The notes under the pieces: model-generated | Seen by the model: the letters and a program-made list of their open reading frames with translations, nothing else | Database searches by the model: none | What the model was told of the DNA's origin: nothing | Assembly (NCBI RefSeq): GCF_027571405.1 | Contig: NZ_CP092970.1 | Coordinates: 124,001-188,000, forward strand | Length of the DNA: 64,000 nucleotides | Origin: Methylocystis parvus OBBP | GTDB lineage: Bacteria; Pseudomonadota; Alphaproteobacteria; Rhizobiales; Beijerinckiaceae | Reading direction: 5' to 3' | Part shown: piece after piece, positions 43,841-53,288 of the stretch | Numbering within the stretch: position 1 is the first letter of the stretch | Layout of the letters: the number at the start of each line of letters is the position of its first letter | Program-made: the position numbers and the translations under genes

Positions 43841-44898
43841 GCTACGCCCGTAAACTCGATGACGTCGCGCAGTTGTTGGACGATCTCGAAGGGCTGGAAG
43901 CGCCTGTCTCGAGCGGAAAACCCCTCGAGGTTCCGCTTTCCTCGATCGAGGAGGACCGGGATCAGCCGCGCCGGGCTTTCGACCAGAAGACGCTCGTGGA
44001 GCTCGCCGCGTCGATCCGGGAGCGCGGCGTGCTTCAGCCGATAGGCGTCACTCCAGCTGACGCCCAGGGAAGGCGCCGGATCGTCTTCGGGGCGCGGCGG
44101 TTTCGGGCGGCGCAGCTCGCTGGCCACGCCACGATCCCGGCGTTCGTTCATTCAGAAGGCGCTTCCGATCCTTACGACCAGATGATTGAAAACATCCAAC
44201 GGGACGATCTTTCGGCGGCGGATATCGCCGTTTTCATCAGCTCCCGCCTCGTGGCTGGCGAAAAGCAGAAGGAGATCGCGCTGCGGCTCGGCAAGGACAA
44301 GAGCTACATCGCCATGTATGCGTCGGTCGCGCAGATGTCGCCGGCGCTGCGGGATCGATTGGCCACATCCCCGATCCGCGCCGTCTATGAACTACATCAG
44401 ATGTGGAAGAAATTTCCTCAGGCTGTCGAGTCGTTTTGCGCGGCGCACGACTCGTTCACGCGTGCTCAAGCGGTTACATTTTGCGAGGGTCTGAGCGGGC
44501 GGCCGTTGCAGATTGTCGATGCGTCGCAGCGCGAGGCGGCGATTGGCGCGACAGCCGACGACGCAATCTCGCCAAGCGTCGTCGGACGGAACGCGGATGG
44601 CGTTCCCCGCGCTGACGAAGGGCGCCCGGTTGGCCTGCTTCATCCGTCGGAAAGCGGTCGTGAGGCGCCGCCACGTGGGCCGGCGTCATCGGCGCCACGG
44701 AAAGCGGCGCCCAGGGAAGGGGGCGTGACGCTGCGCGTCGAACACCGTGAGCGCTTGGGCCAATTGATATTGGATCGCCGATCGCGCCAGGGTGAAACGC
44801 ACGGCCTCGTCTTTTTCGAGGAGAGCGGCATGATCGAGGAGTTGCCTCTCGCCGCATTGAAGCTGGTGGCGTTGAAGCCAGACGTCTCCCTTGCATGA
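43837..44898 (+). CDS. parB: ParB/Spo0J-type partition protein
   Basis: The 353-residue protein has the ParB N-terminal nuclease-fold domain: PLSSIEEDRDQPRRAFDQKT, LVELAASIRERGVLQPIGVT and the CTP-binding box GARRFRAAQLAGHATIPAFV. It is followed by the DNA-binding region ENIQRDDLSAADIAVFISSR and a helix-turn-helix (EIALRLGKDKSYIAMYASVA). A less conserved C-terminal part would dimerise. It is coupled to parA by a four-base overlap. Confidence 0.87.
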   Translation: MSYARKLDDVAQLLDDLEGLEAPVSSGKPLEVPLSSIEEDRDQPRRAFDQKTLVELAASIRERGVLQPIGVTPADAQGRRRIVFGARRFRAAQLAGHATIPAFVHSEGASDPYDQMIENIQRDDLSAADIAVFISSRLVAGEKQKEIALRLGKDKSYIAMYASVAQMSPALRDRLATSPIRAVYELHQMWKKFPQAVESFCAAHDSFTRAQAVTFCEGLSGRPLQIVDASQREAAIGATADDAISPSVVGRNADGVPRADEGRPVGLLHPSESGREAPPRGPASSAPRKAAPREGGVTLRVEHRERLGQLILDRRSRQGETHGLVFFEESGMIEELPLAALKLVALKPDVSLA

Positions 44899-45254
44899 AG
44901 TCCAGCAGACACAACGTCGCGCACGATGTAGCGGCTTTTCCATCCCGAAGGGACGAAGCGAAGCGGAGCGCCCAGAGGCCGAACGCGCTCTTCAGATAGC
45001 GCCGTAGAGAGGCCGGAGGGTGTGGGAAAGGCGCGGACAAAGAAGGAAACAGGTCTGGCGGCTCCTGATCTGCATGCCGCCCCCGAACGATCCGAGGCAA
45101 CCGAAGAACTCGCCGCGACACGAGATCATCTAATCAGAATCGGAGCCCGAGACTCGAACATGGAGCGCATCGTGTTTTTCGAGGCTGAGTGCAGGATAGG
45201 CTTGCCGCCAGCCGTTTTTAAACACGTCGTGCTTTGAGAAGACGAAGCGAACGC
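44899..45254. other. Non-coding region holding the candidate transfer origin
   Basis: The 71-codon frame at 45022-45237 has no ribosome site or recognisable domain and is taken as spurious. The region sits directly before mobC and relaxase genes, the usual place for oriT. Its right part contains the nic-like sequence described separately. Confidence 0.45.
45182..45215 (-). other. Candidate oriT nic region (MOB-P type)
   Basis: On the minus strand 45200-45191 reads CCTATCCTGC, matching the core of the RP4 oriT nic site (ATCCTG with cleavage before C). Cleavage would fall between 45192 and 45191. An imperfect inverted repeat (GGCT at 45199-45202, AGCC at 45210-45213) lies on the 5' side, as in RP4-like origins. 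It is about 55 bases before mobC. Confidence 0.5.
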
Positions 45255-45776
45255 ATGGCGTTTTTGGGATTTCATATCGACGATGCGCTGGCCGAAAAAT
45301 TCGCGTCGATGGCGGCGAACGAAGGCGGCAAATCCGCCTTGATGCGACGTCTCGTCGAACATGCGGTCGGAAATGGGAAGGCGCCAACGCAGGGAGCGAT
45401 CACGACGGGAGCGTCCCACAAGGTGACGATTAGATTGCGCGAGAACGAACTGCGTCTTCTGACGACGATCGCGGCGCAGCGCGGCATGAACCGCACGCAA
45501 TGGATTGCATCGCTGGTGCGGGCGCGGCTTGGTTTTCCCGTGCAGCAAACGCACGACGAGCGCCAGGCGCTGCGAGCGGTGGCGCGCGAGTTGAACCGCA
45601 TCGGCGGCAACATCAATCAGATCGCCCATGCGGCAAATCTCGACCGGCTCATCGGACTGCCGGTGAAGTTGGAGGCCGATGTGATCCGCGAGGCTTCGGC
45701 GCGCATCGAGGACGCGCTCGCCGAGCTGCGCGCGGCGCTGAAGCGGAATGCCGACTATTGGGAAGGCGGCCGATGA
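45255..45776 (+). CDS. MobC-like relaxosome accessory protein
   Basis: The ATG at 45255 (MAFLGFHIDDALAEKFASMA) gives a 173-residue protein. The N-terminal part resembles a ribbon-helix-helix fold. The C-terminal part has the mobilisation-protein signature (ARELNRIGGNINQIAHAAN) found in MobC-type proteins. It would bind oriT and assist the relaxase. Its TGA overlaps the relaxase ATG. Confidence 0.8.
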   Translation: MAFLGFHIDDALAEKFASMAANEGGKSALMRRLVEHAVGNGKAPTQGAITTGASHKVTIRLRENELRLLTTIAAQRGMNRTQWIASLVRARLGFPVQQTHDERQALRAVARELNRIGGNINQIAHAANLDRLIGLPVKLEADVIREASARIEDALAELRAALKRNADYWEGGR

Positions 45777-46819
45777 GCGACAAGGGGGATCGCGACCTCG
45801 AGCTGCCGCCGATCTCCTATGTCTGGCAAACCCCCATTCGAAAGCCGAAGCGCTCGAAATGGGAGATTCCTGATCCCGTCGATCCGCGAAAGCTCACCCC
45901 CGCCATGCGGGCCAAATTGCAGCGGATCGTCGCCAAGGCGCCGGAGGTGATGGTCAAGATCACTGGTAAGACCAAAACCGTAAGCCACCTGAAATCCCAT
46001 CTCGACTATATCACCCGTGGCGGCGCGCTCGCGGCCGAAACGGAGACCGGCGCCGTCATGGAAGGGCGGCAGGGATTGCGCGATATCCAAGCGGGGTGGG
46101 CCGACGACGCGGAATTGGACGGAGCCCGGCGGCGAGACGGGCCGTTGTCCCATAACATCATCTTGTCGATGCCGCCCGGAACCGACCCGGCGCCAGTGAA
46201 GGACGCCGTCCGCGCCTTTGCGATCGAAACCTTCGGCGGCCGACATGATTATGTCTTCGTGCAGCATCTCGACGATGAGCACCCGCACGTCCACCTGACC
46301 GTGCGGTCGCTGGGTTACGACGGAAAGCGGCTGAATCCACGCAAAGGCGATCTTGCGATGTGGCGGGAACATTTCGCCGGGGAATTGCGATTGCGTGGCG
46401 TCGAGGCGGAAGCGACGCCGCGCCGCACCCGCGGCAAGGTTCGTAAGGCCGAGCGCGGCGTCGTTCGCGCCATCAAAGAGCGCGGCGGGCAGCCGCGCGT
46501 CGACCGGTCAGGGCGAGAGGAAATCGTGCGGGAGGCTCGGGAAGGGAAAAGCTCGCCGCATCCCTGGGAGACGAAAGCGCGCGACCGGCAGGCAGCGATT
46601 CGGGATGCATATCGGAAACAGGCGGAGGAGTTGGAACGATCCGGCGATCCTGGCGATCACGAACTTGGTAAACAGCTGCGCCAGTTCGCCGACGAAATGA
46701 CGGCTCCTGAAACGAAGCGCGATCAGTTGAGAAGCGAGTTTGCCGAGAGCCTCGCGCGTCGCGGCGCCCGAGCCCATTCGAAGGGCAGGGAAAGGGACGG
46801 GCCCGAGGACGATCGCTGA
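45773..46819 (+). CDS. VirD2-type relaxase (MOB-P)
   Basis: The 348-residue protein starts at the ATGA overlap with mobC. The relaxase domain (residues about 55-230) shows a catalytic-Tyr candidate in KSHLDYITRGG, then LSHNIILSMPPGTDPAPVKD and the metal-binding histidines in HDYVFVQHLDDEHPHVHLTV. A basic C-terminal tail (RGGQPRVDRSGREE, TKARDRQAAIRDAYRKQ) probably carries the secretion signal for VirD4. It would nick oriT and pilot the strand. Confidence 0.88.
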   Translation: MSDKGDRDLELPPISYVWQTPIRKPKRSKWEIPDPVDPRKLTPAMRAKLQRIVAKAPEVMVKITGKTKTVSHLKSHLDYITRGGALAAETETGAVMEGRQGLRDIQAGWADDAELDGARRRDGPLSHNIILSMPPGTDPAPVKDAVRAFAIETFGGRHDYVFVQHLDDEHPHVHLTVRSLGYDGKRLNPRKGDLAMWREHFAGELRLRGVEAEATPRRTRGKVRKAERGVVRAIKERGGQPRVDRSGREEIVREAREGKSSPHPWETKARDRQAAIRDAYRKQAEELERSGDPGDHELGKQLRQFADEMTAPETKRDQLRSEFAESLARRGARAHSKGRERDGPEDDR

Positions 46820-46873
46820 CCAAGGAGCTTTCCCATCCGCGCAATCGTCTGGAAGGGGGGTATCGGTCGATGC

Positions 46874-47977
46874 TCAGACTTCGCGCAGCGAGTAACTCGT
46901 GCTGCGGCCGCCGGCGGCGTCTTTGACCAGCATGCCGCGCTGGAGGAGATCGTCGATATCGCGCAGCGCGGTATCCTGTGAACATTTGGCGAGCTTCGCC
47001 CATTTCGACGATGTGAGCTTGCCCTCGAATCCGTCCAGCAGCCGATTGATGATGGCGCGTTGCCGGTCATTGAGCGGTGTTCCGGCGTAGGCGTCCCAGA
47101 AGCGCGCTTTTCGCAAGACGGAAGCCAAGATCGTCTCCGCTCCGTCGAAAGCGCGATTCAAGCAGTCGAGGAACCATTCAAGCCAAGCGGTAATGTCGAG
47201 GCCGCCTTTCTGGGTCGCTTCCAGGATATTATAGTAGGCGTTGCGCTCCAGGCGGATTTGCGCCGACATGCTGTAGAACCGCTGCGGAGTGTCCTCCGAA
47301 CGCGTGAGCGCGAGGTCGGCGACCGCGCGGGCGATGCGGCCATTGCCATCCTCGAAGGGATGGATGGTGACGAACCATAGATGCGCGACGGCTGCTTTGA
47401 TGACGGGGTCGATTGCGACGCCAGCCTCGAACCAGGCGAGGAACGCTCGCATCTCTTTTTCGATCCTTGCCGCATTCGGCGCCTCGAAATGCACCTGCTC
47501 GCGCCCGATTGGTCCTGACACCACCTGCATGGGACCGGTCGCCAGCGTGCGCCACGCGCCAACGGCAATCTTACGCATGCCGCTGCGACCGGTCGGAAAC
47601 AGCGCGGCGTGCCAGGCGAACAGCCGCTCTTTCGTCAGCGGCGCCGTATAGTTCTGAGTGGCGTCGAGCATCATCTCAACGACGCCTTCGACGTCGCGAT
47701 CGGCGGGGACCAGGCCAGCGACGTCCATGCCGAGACGACGGGCTATCGACGAGCGCACCTGCTCCTTGTCGAGCAGCTCTCCTTCGATCTCGCTGGACTT
47801 CAGGACTTCTTCAGTGAGAGTCTGAAGGACCGCTTCCGCGCGCAGCCGAAAGCCGAGCCCCTCCATGCGTCCGATCAGCCGGCCCTGGCGATGACGGACG
47901 GACGCGAGCCGATCCGCCAGGCGCTCCTGGCTCCATCTGAAGGCGGGCCAGTCCTTGTGTTCGTGAATGTAGCTCAT
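46874..47977 (-). CDS. Fic-family protein with N-terminal inhibitory motif and C-terminal winged helix
   Basis: The start at 47977 (MSYIHEHKDWPAFRW) opens the DUF4172 region usual in this subgroup; the TTG frame at 48043 is rejected. The inhibitory helix motif is KSSEIEGE (about residue 61). The Fic core reads HPFEDGNGRIARAVADLAL with the catalytic His. A C-terminal helix-turn-helix (KWAKLAKCSQDTALRDIDDL) follows. It would AMPylate a protein target. It converges on the relaxase gene and precedes the transfer operon end. Confidence 0.88.
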   Translation of the reverse strand: MSYIHEHKDWPAFRWSQERLADRLASVRHRQGRLIGRMEGLGFRLRAEAVLQTLTEEVLKSSEIEGELLDKEQVRSSIARRLGMDVAGLVPADRDVEGVVEMMLDATQNYTAPLTKERLFAWHAALFPTGRSGMRKIAVGAWRTLATGPMQVVSGPIGREQVHFEAPNAARIEKEMRAFLAWFEAGVAIDPVIKAAVAHLWFVTIHPFEDGNGRIARAVADLALTRSEDTPQRFYSMSAQIRLERNAYYNILEATQKGGLDITAWLEWFLDCLNRAFDGAETILASVLRKARFWDAYAGTPLNDRQRAIINRLLDGFEGKLTSSKWAKLAKCSQDTALRDIDDLLQRGMLVKDAAGGRSTSYSLREV

Positions 47978-48142
47978 AATCACCGCGTCGTGTGCGGTGA
48001 TTATAGGGTCTATTCGCCGCAGATCCAAACGTTTTCGCCGCAAGAATTGCGGAAATAAAATTAGGCGTTCACCTCTCGCCCCCTTTAATCAATCCGGACC
48101 CGCGGCAAAGAACGAGATTGACGATCGCATTTCAGACGGACG

Positions 48143-48988
48143 TCAACGATCCCCGCGATGCGGCTCAGCGCGATCAACATACTTCCTTCGTTGCTTGGCC
48201 GCGACGGGCGCTTCGCGTGTCGGCCCTTTCCGCTCGCCGATTTCCGCCTGCTCGAAGCGGGCGCCGCGACGGCGATGATGCGCCATGCGTTCGCGGGCGG
48301 CGTCGAGAACGCGTTTGCGCGCTTCGGGGTCTTTCGGGAAAGCTGCGAGGGCGACGCGCTCTATGGCCGCGAGATGCGAGCGGGCGTTGCGATCGTCGGT
48401 CCCATCTTTCTCAATCCGCTCCGCCGTTTTTGAGGGCGAGCGCTGCAACGGCGTCCCTGCGCTGGTCCTGTCGCGCTTGAAGGGGAGGGACCTGTCGCCG
48501 CTTTCGGATTGCTTTTGCATTTTTCCCAGCGCGGCGCGATCGAGCTCGGTTGGCTCATAGCCTTTCGCCTCGATCCCACGCGCCGAGGCGGCGAGCCAGG
48601 CCTTCCTGCGAAATTCCAATGAACCGATCAGCTCGACCTTTTCCCAACCGCGATGCGCGGCGATGGCGACGAGGTCTCGGACAATCTCGATGCTGGCGAC
48701 CTGTGTGACGAGGCGGTCGCGGCCAGCCTTCGCCACCAGATATTCGCCTCCTCGGTCGGCATAGAATTTCGCTTCCGAAGCGCCAGCCTCGACGACGTAA
48801 TATTTGCGGCGCAGATGCGCGGGCAAGGAATCGAGCTCGGCGAGATCCCTCGCCGTTGAAGCTGCGCGTCGATCGGGAGCGTCCCCGGTGCGTTCAGCGT
48901 CGCGTTCGCTAGATTCATCCACCTTTCCGTCGCGGACGAGTCGTTTCAATTCGAAGGCGCGGCCGTTGTCTTTCATCTCCTCAGCCAC
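48143..48988 (-). CDS. LPD7-domain protein of the conjugation region
   Basis: The 281-residue protein has a central domain (residues about 55-155) with HLRRKYYVVEAGASEAKFYA, DRGGEYLVAKAGRDRLVTQV and LAAIEG-like helix AHRGWEKVELIGSLEFRRKA. It matches the large polyvalent-protein-associated domain 7 found in relaxase C-termini and transfer proteins. The rest is charged. It overlaps the virD4 end by eight bases and is the last gene of the transfer operon. Confidence 0.7.
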   Translation of the reverse strand: MAEEMKDNGRAFELKRLVRDGKVDESSERDAERTGDAPDRRAASTARDLAELDSLPAHLRRKYYVVEAGASEAKFYADRGGEYLVAKAGRDRLVTQVASIEIVRDLVAIAAHRGWEKVELIGSLEFRRKAWLAASARGIEAKGYEPTELDRAALGKMQKQSESGDRSLPFKRDRTSAGTPLQRSPSKTAERIEKDGTDDRNARSHLAAIERVALAAFPKDPEARKRVLDAARERMAHHRRRGARFEQAEIGERKGPTREAPVAAKQRRKYVDRAEPHRGDR

Positions 48989-51041
48989 GGCTCAGCTCCT
49001 GATTTCGCTTGCGCCGCTGGCCGCGCCCAGATGCGCCCTTGGCTGGCGCGTCTTCCGCCCCCGGCGGGGCGGCGCTCAAAGTCTCGCTCTTCTCCGAAGC
49101 CTCTTCATAATGCGCGGCGCCGTCGATATAGCCAGACACCCAGGCGTTCAGAGTTTCCTCCGAGACATTTTCCAGATCGAGCGGGACGTCGGCGAGGCTC
49201 GAGAGCGCGTCGGCAGGGATCGACGCGGGGTCGTCGATTTCCGCGTCGGTCAGAGGGCGACGAACGACGATGGCGCGCAATTCCGCGACGTCCTGCTTCA
49301 GCTGAAGAACTTGCGAGGCCAGCGCCTCATGCGCGGGCGCCGGCATCGGTTCGATCACGGGCGGGGGAAGCAGGCGCACGGTGAAGCGGCGGTCTTCGTG
49401 ATAGACAAGCTTATCGGCGAGGATCGGCGGCACGCCAGCCATGAGCACGAAAGCTTTGCTTTTGGGCGCGAGCTTCAGCTCTTGCGGCAACATGAGAGGG
49501 CGCCGGTGGTCCGAGACTGTCTCCGAGCGGGAGCGGTTCGAAAATCCCCAAGGCCGCGAGAAGCTTTTCGCCTCCACGGTCTGCGTCCCGAAGCGCTCCG
49601 AAAGTTCGACGGCGACGTCGTGTTCTTTCGGCGTAAACACGATCTCGACGGCGTGATTGGTCAAGAAGTTCTTGGCGTCGTCCGCGCCATAGATCGCCCG
49701 CAATTGCGAGGGGCTCTGCAGGACGGTCAGGAGCCTGATGCCATAGCCGGCGACGAAGGCGACGCTCTTCGCCAGCACGCCGAGATGGCCTAGTGACGGA
49801 AATTCATCGAGTAGAAGCAGCAACTGGCGTGAAAGGGCCGGATTGTGCTCCGGCAATTCGCGGGCGTTGAGATCGACGACCTGCTGAAAGAACAGATTTA
49901 TGAGCGGCGCCAGCCGGTCGAGATTGTCCGGCGTCACCGCGAGATAGATCGAGATCGCCTGGGAGCGAAGCTTGGCGAGATCGAAATCGCTCGCCGAGGT
50001 GGCGGCGTCGATACGGGGATTGAGCCAGAGACCGAGGCGGGCGGTTACGGTCTTTCGAACCGATTGCAGCGTGTTTTCTGAAGCCGCGAGAAAATCGTTG
50101 AGCGCGGCGACGCAAGGCGTCGAGAGTTGGTCCGGCCCACTCTGTCGCGCCCGCATCACGTCCTCGAAATGCGCCTTAACATCGCTCGCCGCCGTGAGCT
50201 GGCGCAGGATTTCGCCAATTGTGAACGGCAGTTGCGGGGTTTCGGCGACGTAACCGCCGATGGCGATGAAAGCCGAACGCGCCGCTTCCGTCCAGAACGG
50301 GTCGCCGCGTGGATCCGGCGGAAACAGCATGCCGGCGATGCGCTGCAGATCGTCATAAAGATCGGCCGGATCGCGGCGGACGGCCGAGAGCGGGTTATAG
50401 CGGGCCGTGCGGCTTTGAGGGTCGAAGGGATCGAAGAGATGGACGTCTTGTCCGTGCGCCGCGCGAAAGCCCGCCGTCTTGACGAAATTCTCCTTCTTGA
50501 CGTCGAGGACGACGACGCTGTCGGTCCAGGAGAGGAGATTTGGAATGACGACGCCGACGCCCTTGCCGGAGCGCGTCGGGGCGTAGACAATGACATGTTC
50601 CGCGCCGCCGAAGGTCAGCAGCTTGCCGTTCGTCTGGGCGAGCAGCAAGCCGTGTTTCTTCCGCAATCCGGCCTGCTCAATTTCGCGAGAGGCGGCGAAG
50701 CGCGCGGCGCCGTGCAGGGGACGTGGCCGCACGCGCAAGACCATGCCGAGCAGCGCAAATGTCGCAATGGCGCCGGCGAGCGCGCCGATGGTCAGCCAGC
50801 GGTCGAGGCGCTTGTCGGTCCCGAAATGCGGCGTAAGCGTCAAAATATCGAAAACATGCAAGCCGCCGTCATGCGCGCGCAACCCGATGAGTAAGACGTT
50901 CGACGCCACAAGGAGAAAGGTCGCGGCCGCCATGAGCAATAGACCAACTGGGAGCGCGAGGCGCGGCCATTGGTTCCATTCCACGCGCGAGATCGTCGCG
51001 GGAAGGGAGAAAATTCTGGGCGCGCTCGATTCAGAAAGCAT
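48981..51041 (-). CDS. virD4: Type IV coupling protein VirD4/TraG
   Basis: The ATG at 51041 (MLSESSAPRIFSLP) is chosen over 51098 to limit overlap with virB11. Two or three transmembrane helices (LALPVGLLLMAAATFLLVAS, ALAGAIATFALLGMVLRV) precede the ATPase domain. This has Walker A (APTRSGKGVGVVIPNLLSWT) and Walker B (LLLLLDEFPSLGHLGVLAKS). It would bring the relaxase-DNA complex to the VirB channel. Confidence 0.9.
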   Translation of the reverse strand: MLSESSAPRIFSLPATISRVEWNQWPRLALPVGLLLMAAATFLLVASNVLLIGLRAHDGGLHVFDILTLTPHFGTDKRLDRWLTIGALAGAIATFALLGMVLRVRPRPLHGAARFAASREIEQAGLRKKHGLLLAQTNGKLLTFGGAEHVIVYAPTRSGKGVGVVIPNLLSWTDSVVVLDVKKENFVKTAGFRAAHGQDVHLFDPFDPQSRTARYNPLSAVRRDPADLYDDLQRIAGMLFPPDPRGDPFWTEAARSAFIAIGGYVAETPQLPFTIGEILRQLTAASDVKAHFEDVMRARQSGPDQLSTPCVAALNDFLAASENTLQSVRKTVTARLGLWLNPRIDAATSASDFDLAKLRSQAISIYLAVTPDNLDRLAPLINLFFQQVVDLNARELPEHNPALSRQLLLLLDEFPSLGHLGVLAKSVAFVAGYGIRLLTVLQSPSQLRAIYGADDAKNFLTNHAVEIVFTPKEHDVAVELSERFGTQTVEAKSFSRPWGFSNRSRSETVSDHRRPLMLPQELKLAPKSKAFVLMAGVPPILADKLVYHEDRRFTVRLLPPPVIEPMPAPAHEALASQVLQLKQDVAELRAIVVRRPLTDAEIDDPASIPADALSSLADVPLDLENVSEETLNAWVSGYIDGAAHYEEASEKSETLSAAPPGAEDAPAKGASGRGQRRKRNQELSRG

Positions 51042-52104
51042 TGCGGCGTTTGGCCTCGGGGTCGTAGTGGATTTCCGTGATGCGGTAACGGCCGTCACGG
51101 CGGCTCATCTGCACGACGATGTCGATGGTGAGATGCAGGAGTCGCCTGATGTCCTCGCGCGCGAGCTCGCGTCCCTCGGCGCTCTCCTTGACGAGCAGCG
51201 TCAGCTGTTCGAAGGCGAGGCGCGCGCTGTCGGCATGGACCGTGGTGATCGAGCCCGGATGGCCGGAATTCACATTGCGCAGATAGTAGAAAGCCGTGCC
51301 GTCGCGCAGCTCCTGCAGGAGGATGCGATCTGGGCGCATACGCAAGGCGGACTCCAGTAGTTCGCGCGGGCCGATTTTTGCGACGCCCGAGCCATCCTTG
51401 GCGTAGAGCAGGCGGACGTGATTGGGCTGCGGGATGGTGAGCTCCGCCGTATCCTCGATCGTGAGAATGCGCTCATGATCGGGGATCAGCGCGACGAGGC
51501 CTTTCGCGAGCGTCGTCTTGCCCGATCCCGTCGCCCCGGAAATCACGATGTTGCGGCGGCTGGCGACGGCGCGTTCGAGAAAGGCGCGCCAATGGCCCGC
51601 GTCTCTGAGCCCGACGAGCGCCTCTTCGTCGGCCGAGAGCCCGTCGCTCGCTCGGCGAATATCGGCAAAGAGCGAGCGGCGCTCGAATTCGTCGAGCGTC
51701 ATCGCTGCCGCCGCCACCTTGCGGATCGTGAGGCTCACCGCGCCAGCCGGAACAGCCGGGGGCGCCACGATCTGGCAGCGCTCGCCCATTGGCAGAACGG
51801 TCGAGACGATCGGATGGTCGGGCGCGATATCCTGGCGGGTGAAAGCCGCCGCGGCGGTGGCGAGATTCATCAAATGCGAAAAGGCGAGGCCCCCGCGCTC
51901 ATGGCATCTCCAGCCATTGGGGCCTTCGGTGAACACTTCGCCCGGCCGGTTGACGACGATTTCGGTCAGTTCGGAGTCGGCGAGGAGGTCGGCGATCGGC
52001 TCGAGGCATCGCAGCAGAACACGGCGCTCCGCCGACGGCGCGCCGCTATCCATTGCGTCTTGTGGCAGGAATTCCTCGAGCACAGCCGCTTCCTCGCCGC
52101 TCAT
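51031..52104 (-). CDS. virB11: VirB11-type secretion ATPase
   Basis: The 357-residue protein has an N-terminal domain (DLLADSELTEIVVNRPGEVF), then Walker A (ISGATGSGKTTLAKGLVALI), the Asp box (ERILTIEDTAELTIPQPNHV) and Walker B (MRPDRILLQELRDGTAFYYL). The His box (GSITTVHADSARLAFEQL) is also present. It forms a hexamer at the cytoplasmic face and powers pilus assembly and transfer. It overlaps virB10 by four bases. Confidence 0.92.
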   Translation of the reverse strand: MSGEEAAVLEEFLPQDAMDSGAPSAERRVLLRCLEPIADLLADSELTEIVVNRPGEVFTEGPNGWRCHERGGLAFSHLMNLATAAAAFTRQDIAPDHPIVSTVLPMGERCQIVAPPAVPAGAVSLTIRKVAAAAMTLDEFERRSLFADIRRASDGLSADEEALVGLRDAGHWRAFLERAVASRRNIVISGATGSGKTTLAKGLVALIPDHERILTIEDTAELTIPQPNHVRLLYAKDGSGVAKIGPRELLESALRMRPDRILLQELRDGTAFYYLRNVNSGHPGSITTVHADSARLAFEQLTLLVKESAEGRELAREDIRRLLHLTIDIVVQMSRRDGRYRITEIHYDPEAKRRNAF

Positions 52105-53258
52105 GGCTTCGTGACCCTCTGTGGTCCCCCCATGCCCCCGACGATCGTTCGATCGAGGATTCGCGTGCGGCCTTCGACGAGCCGCAGGCGATATACGGAG
52201 GAAAAATCGAGATCGCGGGCGACGAAGACCGAGACGAGTTCGCCTTGCTTCTTAGTGAGGGTCGGCGGAATATTGATCGATTGTTCCGTTGCGATCGCCG
52301 CCGCGCTCTGCCCGGAGTTCTGGATGGAATTCACCTGAATCTCGGCCTGCGACAGCCTCGTGGCGGCGATTTGTCCAGCGTCGTTGACGATCGACAGCAG
52401 CAGCGCGCCGCCAAACCGTTCGAAGAAATGATTGTCGATCTCGCCGTCGAAACCGGAGCGCCCGAGCGCATCGGTCGCAGGGCTCGAGAGCGCCACGATC
52501 ACCCCGGTTGGCGTCTTGGCGCGGGTCCACAGGACGAACATGCGCTTCGAGCCGCGCCGCACATTGCCGCGATATTCGCCGACGATCTGCGTGCCCTTCT
52601 CCATCAGCACGACCTCGCCGGAATCCGACATCACGTCGCGTTCGACGACGCAGGAGACGAAGCCGGCGACGTCCGACGACATGGCGGTCTCCAACACGCA
52701 GGGAATAGCGGTTCCCTGCGTGACCATCAGATGGCGATTGGGCAGGCGGGCGGCGCGCACGCGTTCGAGCGCGGTAGGCCTGAGCTTGCTCGCGAGATCG
52801 TCGCGGGATTCGGGAGGACCATAGCCGTTCGCGTAAATCGAACCCGTGGGTTCACCGTCAATGCCGGTCAACGCTCCAGTCGGCGCGGTCGGTTTTGGCT
52901 GCGACGGACGATTGAAGACGAGCACCGGGGCGCGCCGCGCGCTGTCCATGAGCTCGTCGGCCTTCGACCGCTCGGCGCGCTCCGGTATCGCGATGGGAAG
53001 CACGATCGGCTCCGGCCGAGCCGCCAGCGGATCACGTGGGCGTTCAAACACATTCGCCACCGAAATCGTCGGCTTCTGACGCGCTTCGGCCTCCGTCGGC
53101 GCACGCTTCCAACTCGCCCACAGCACGAGGCCGGAGAAGGCGACAAGCGCGAGGACGCCCAATCCCTTGCGCCAGGGCATGGTCGAATCTCCCACCGATG
53201 AGACTGGCGTGATGCGGCGCTCCTGGTCGAGTGGGCCGGCGGCTGAATCTTCACTCAT
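52101..53258 (-). CDS. virB10: VirB10-type channel scaffold
   Basis: The 385-residue protein has one transmembrane helix (VLALVAFSGLVLWASW), a proline-rich periplasmic linker, and the C-terminal TrbI domain. Signature segments are GTAIPCVLETAMSSDVAG, RRGSKRMFVLWTRAKTP and DNHFFERFGGALLLSIVNDA. It spans from inner membrane to the outer-membrane pore and senses ATP use by VirB11 and VirD4. Confidence 0.92.
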   Translation of the reverse strand: MSEDSAAGPLDQERRITPVSSVGDSTMPWRKGLGVLALVAFSGLVLWASWKRAPTEAEARQKPTISVANVFERPRDPLAARPEPIVLPIAIPERAERSKADELMDSARRAPVLVFNRPSQPKPTAPTGALTGIDGEPTGSIYANGYGPPESRDDLASKLRPTALERVRAARLPNRHLMVTQGTAIPCVLETAMSSDVAGFVSCVVERDVMSDSGEVVLMEKGTQIVGEYRGNVRRGSKRMFVLWTRAKTPTGVIVALSSPATDALGRSGFDGEIDNHFFERFGGALLLSIVNDAGQIAATRLSQAEIQVNSIQNSGQSAAAIATEQSINIPPTLTKKQGELVSVFVARDLDFSSVYRLRLVEGRTRILDRTIVGGMGGPQRVTKP

Positions 53259-53288
53259 TGTTTTCGCTCTCGAATTTAATTGCGATCG

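Noticed and set aside
45022..45237. Plus-strand frame of 71 codons upstream of mobC
   Set aside because: It has no Shine-Dalgarno or domain and overlaps the nic-like sequence, which fits a non-coding oriT region better.
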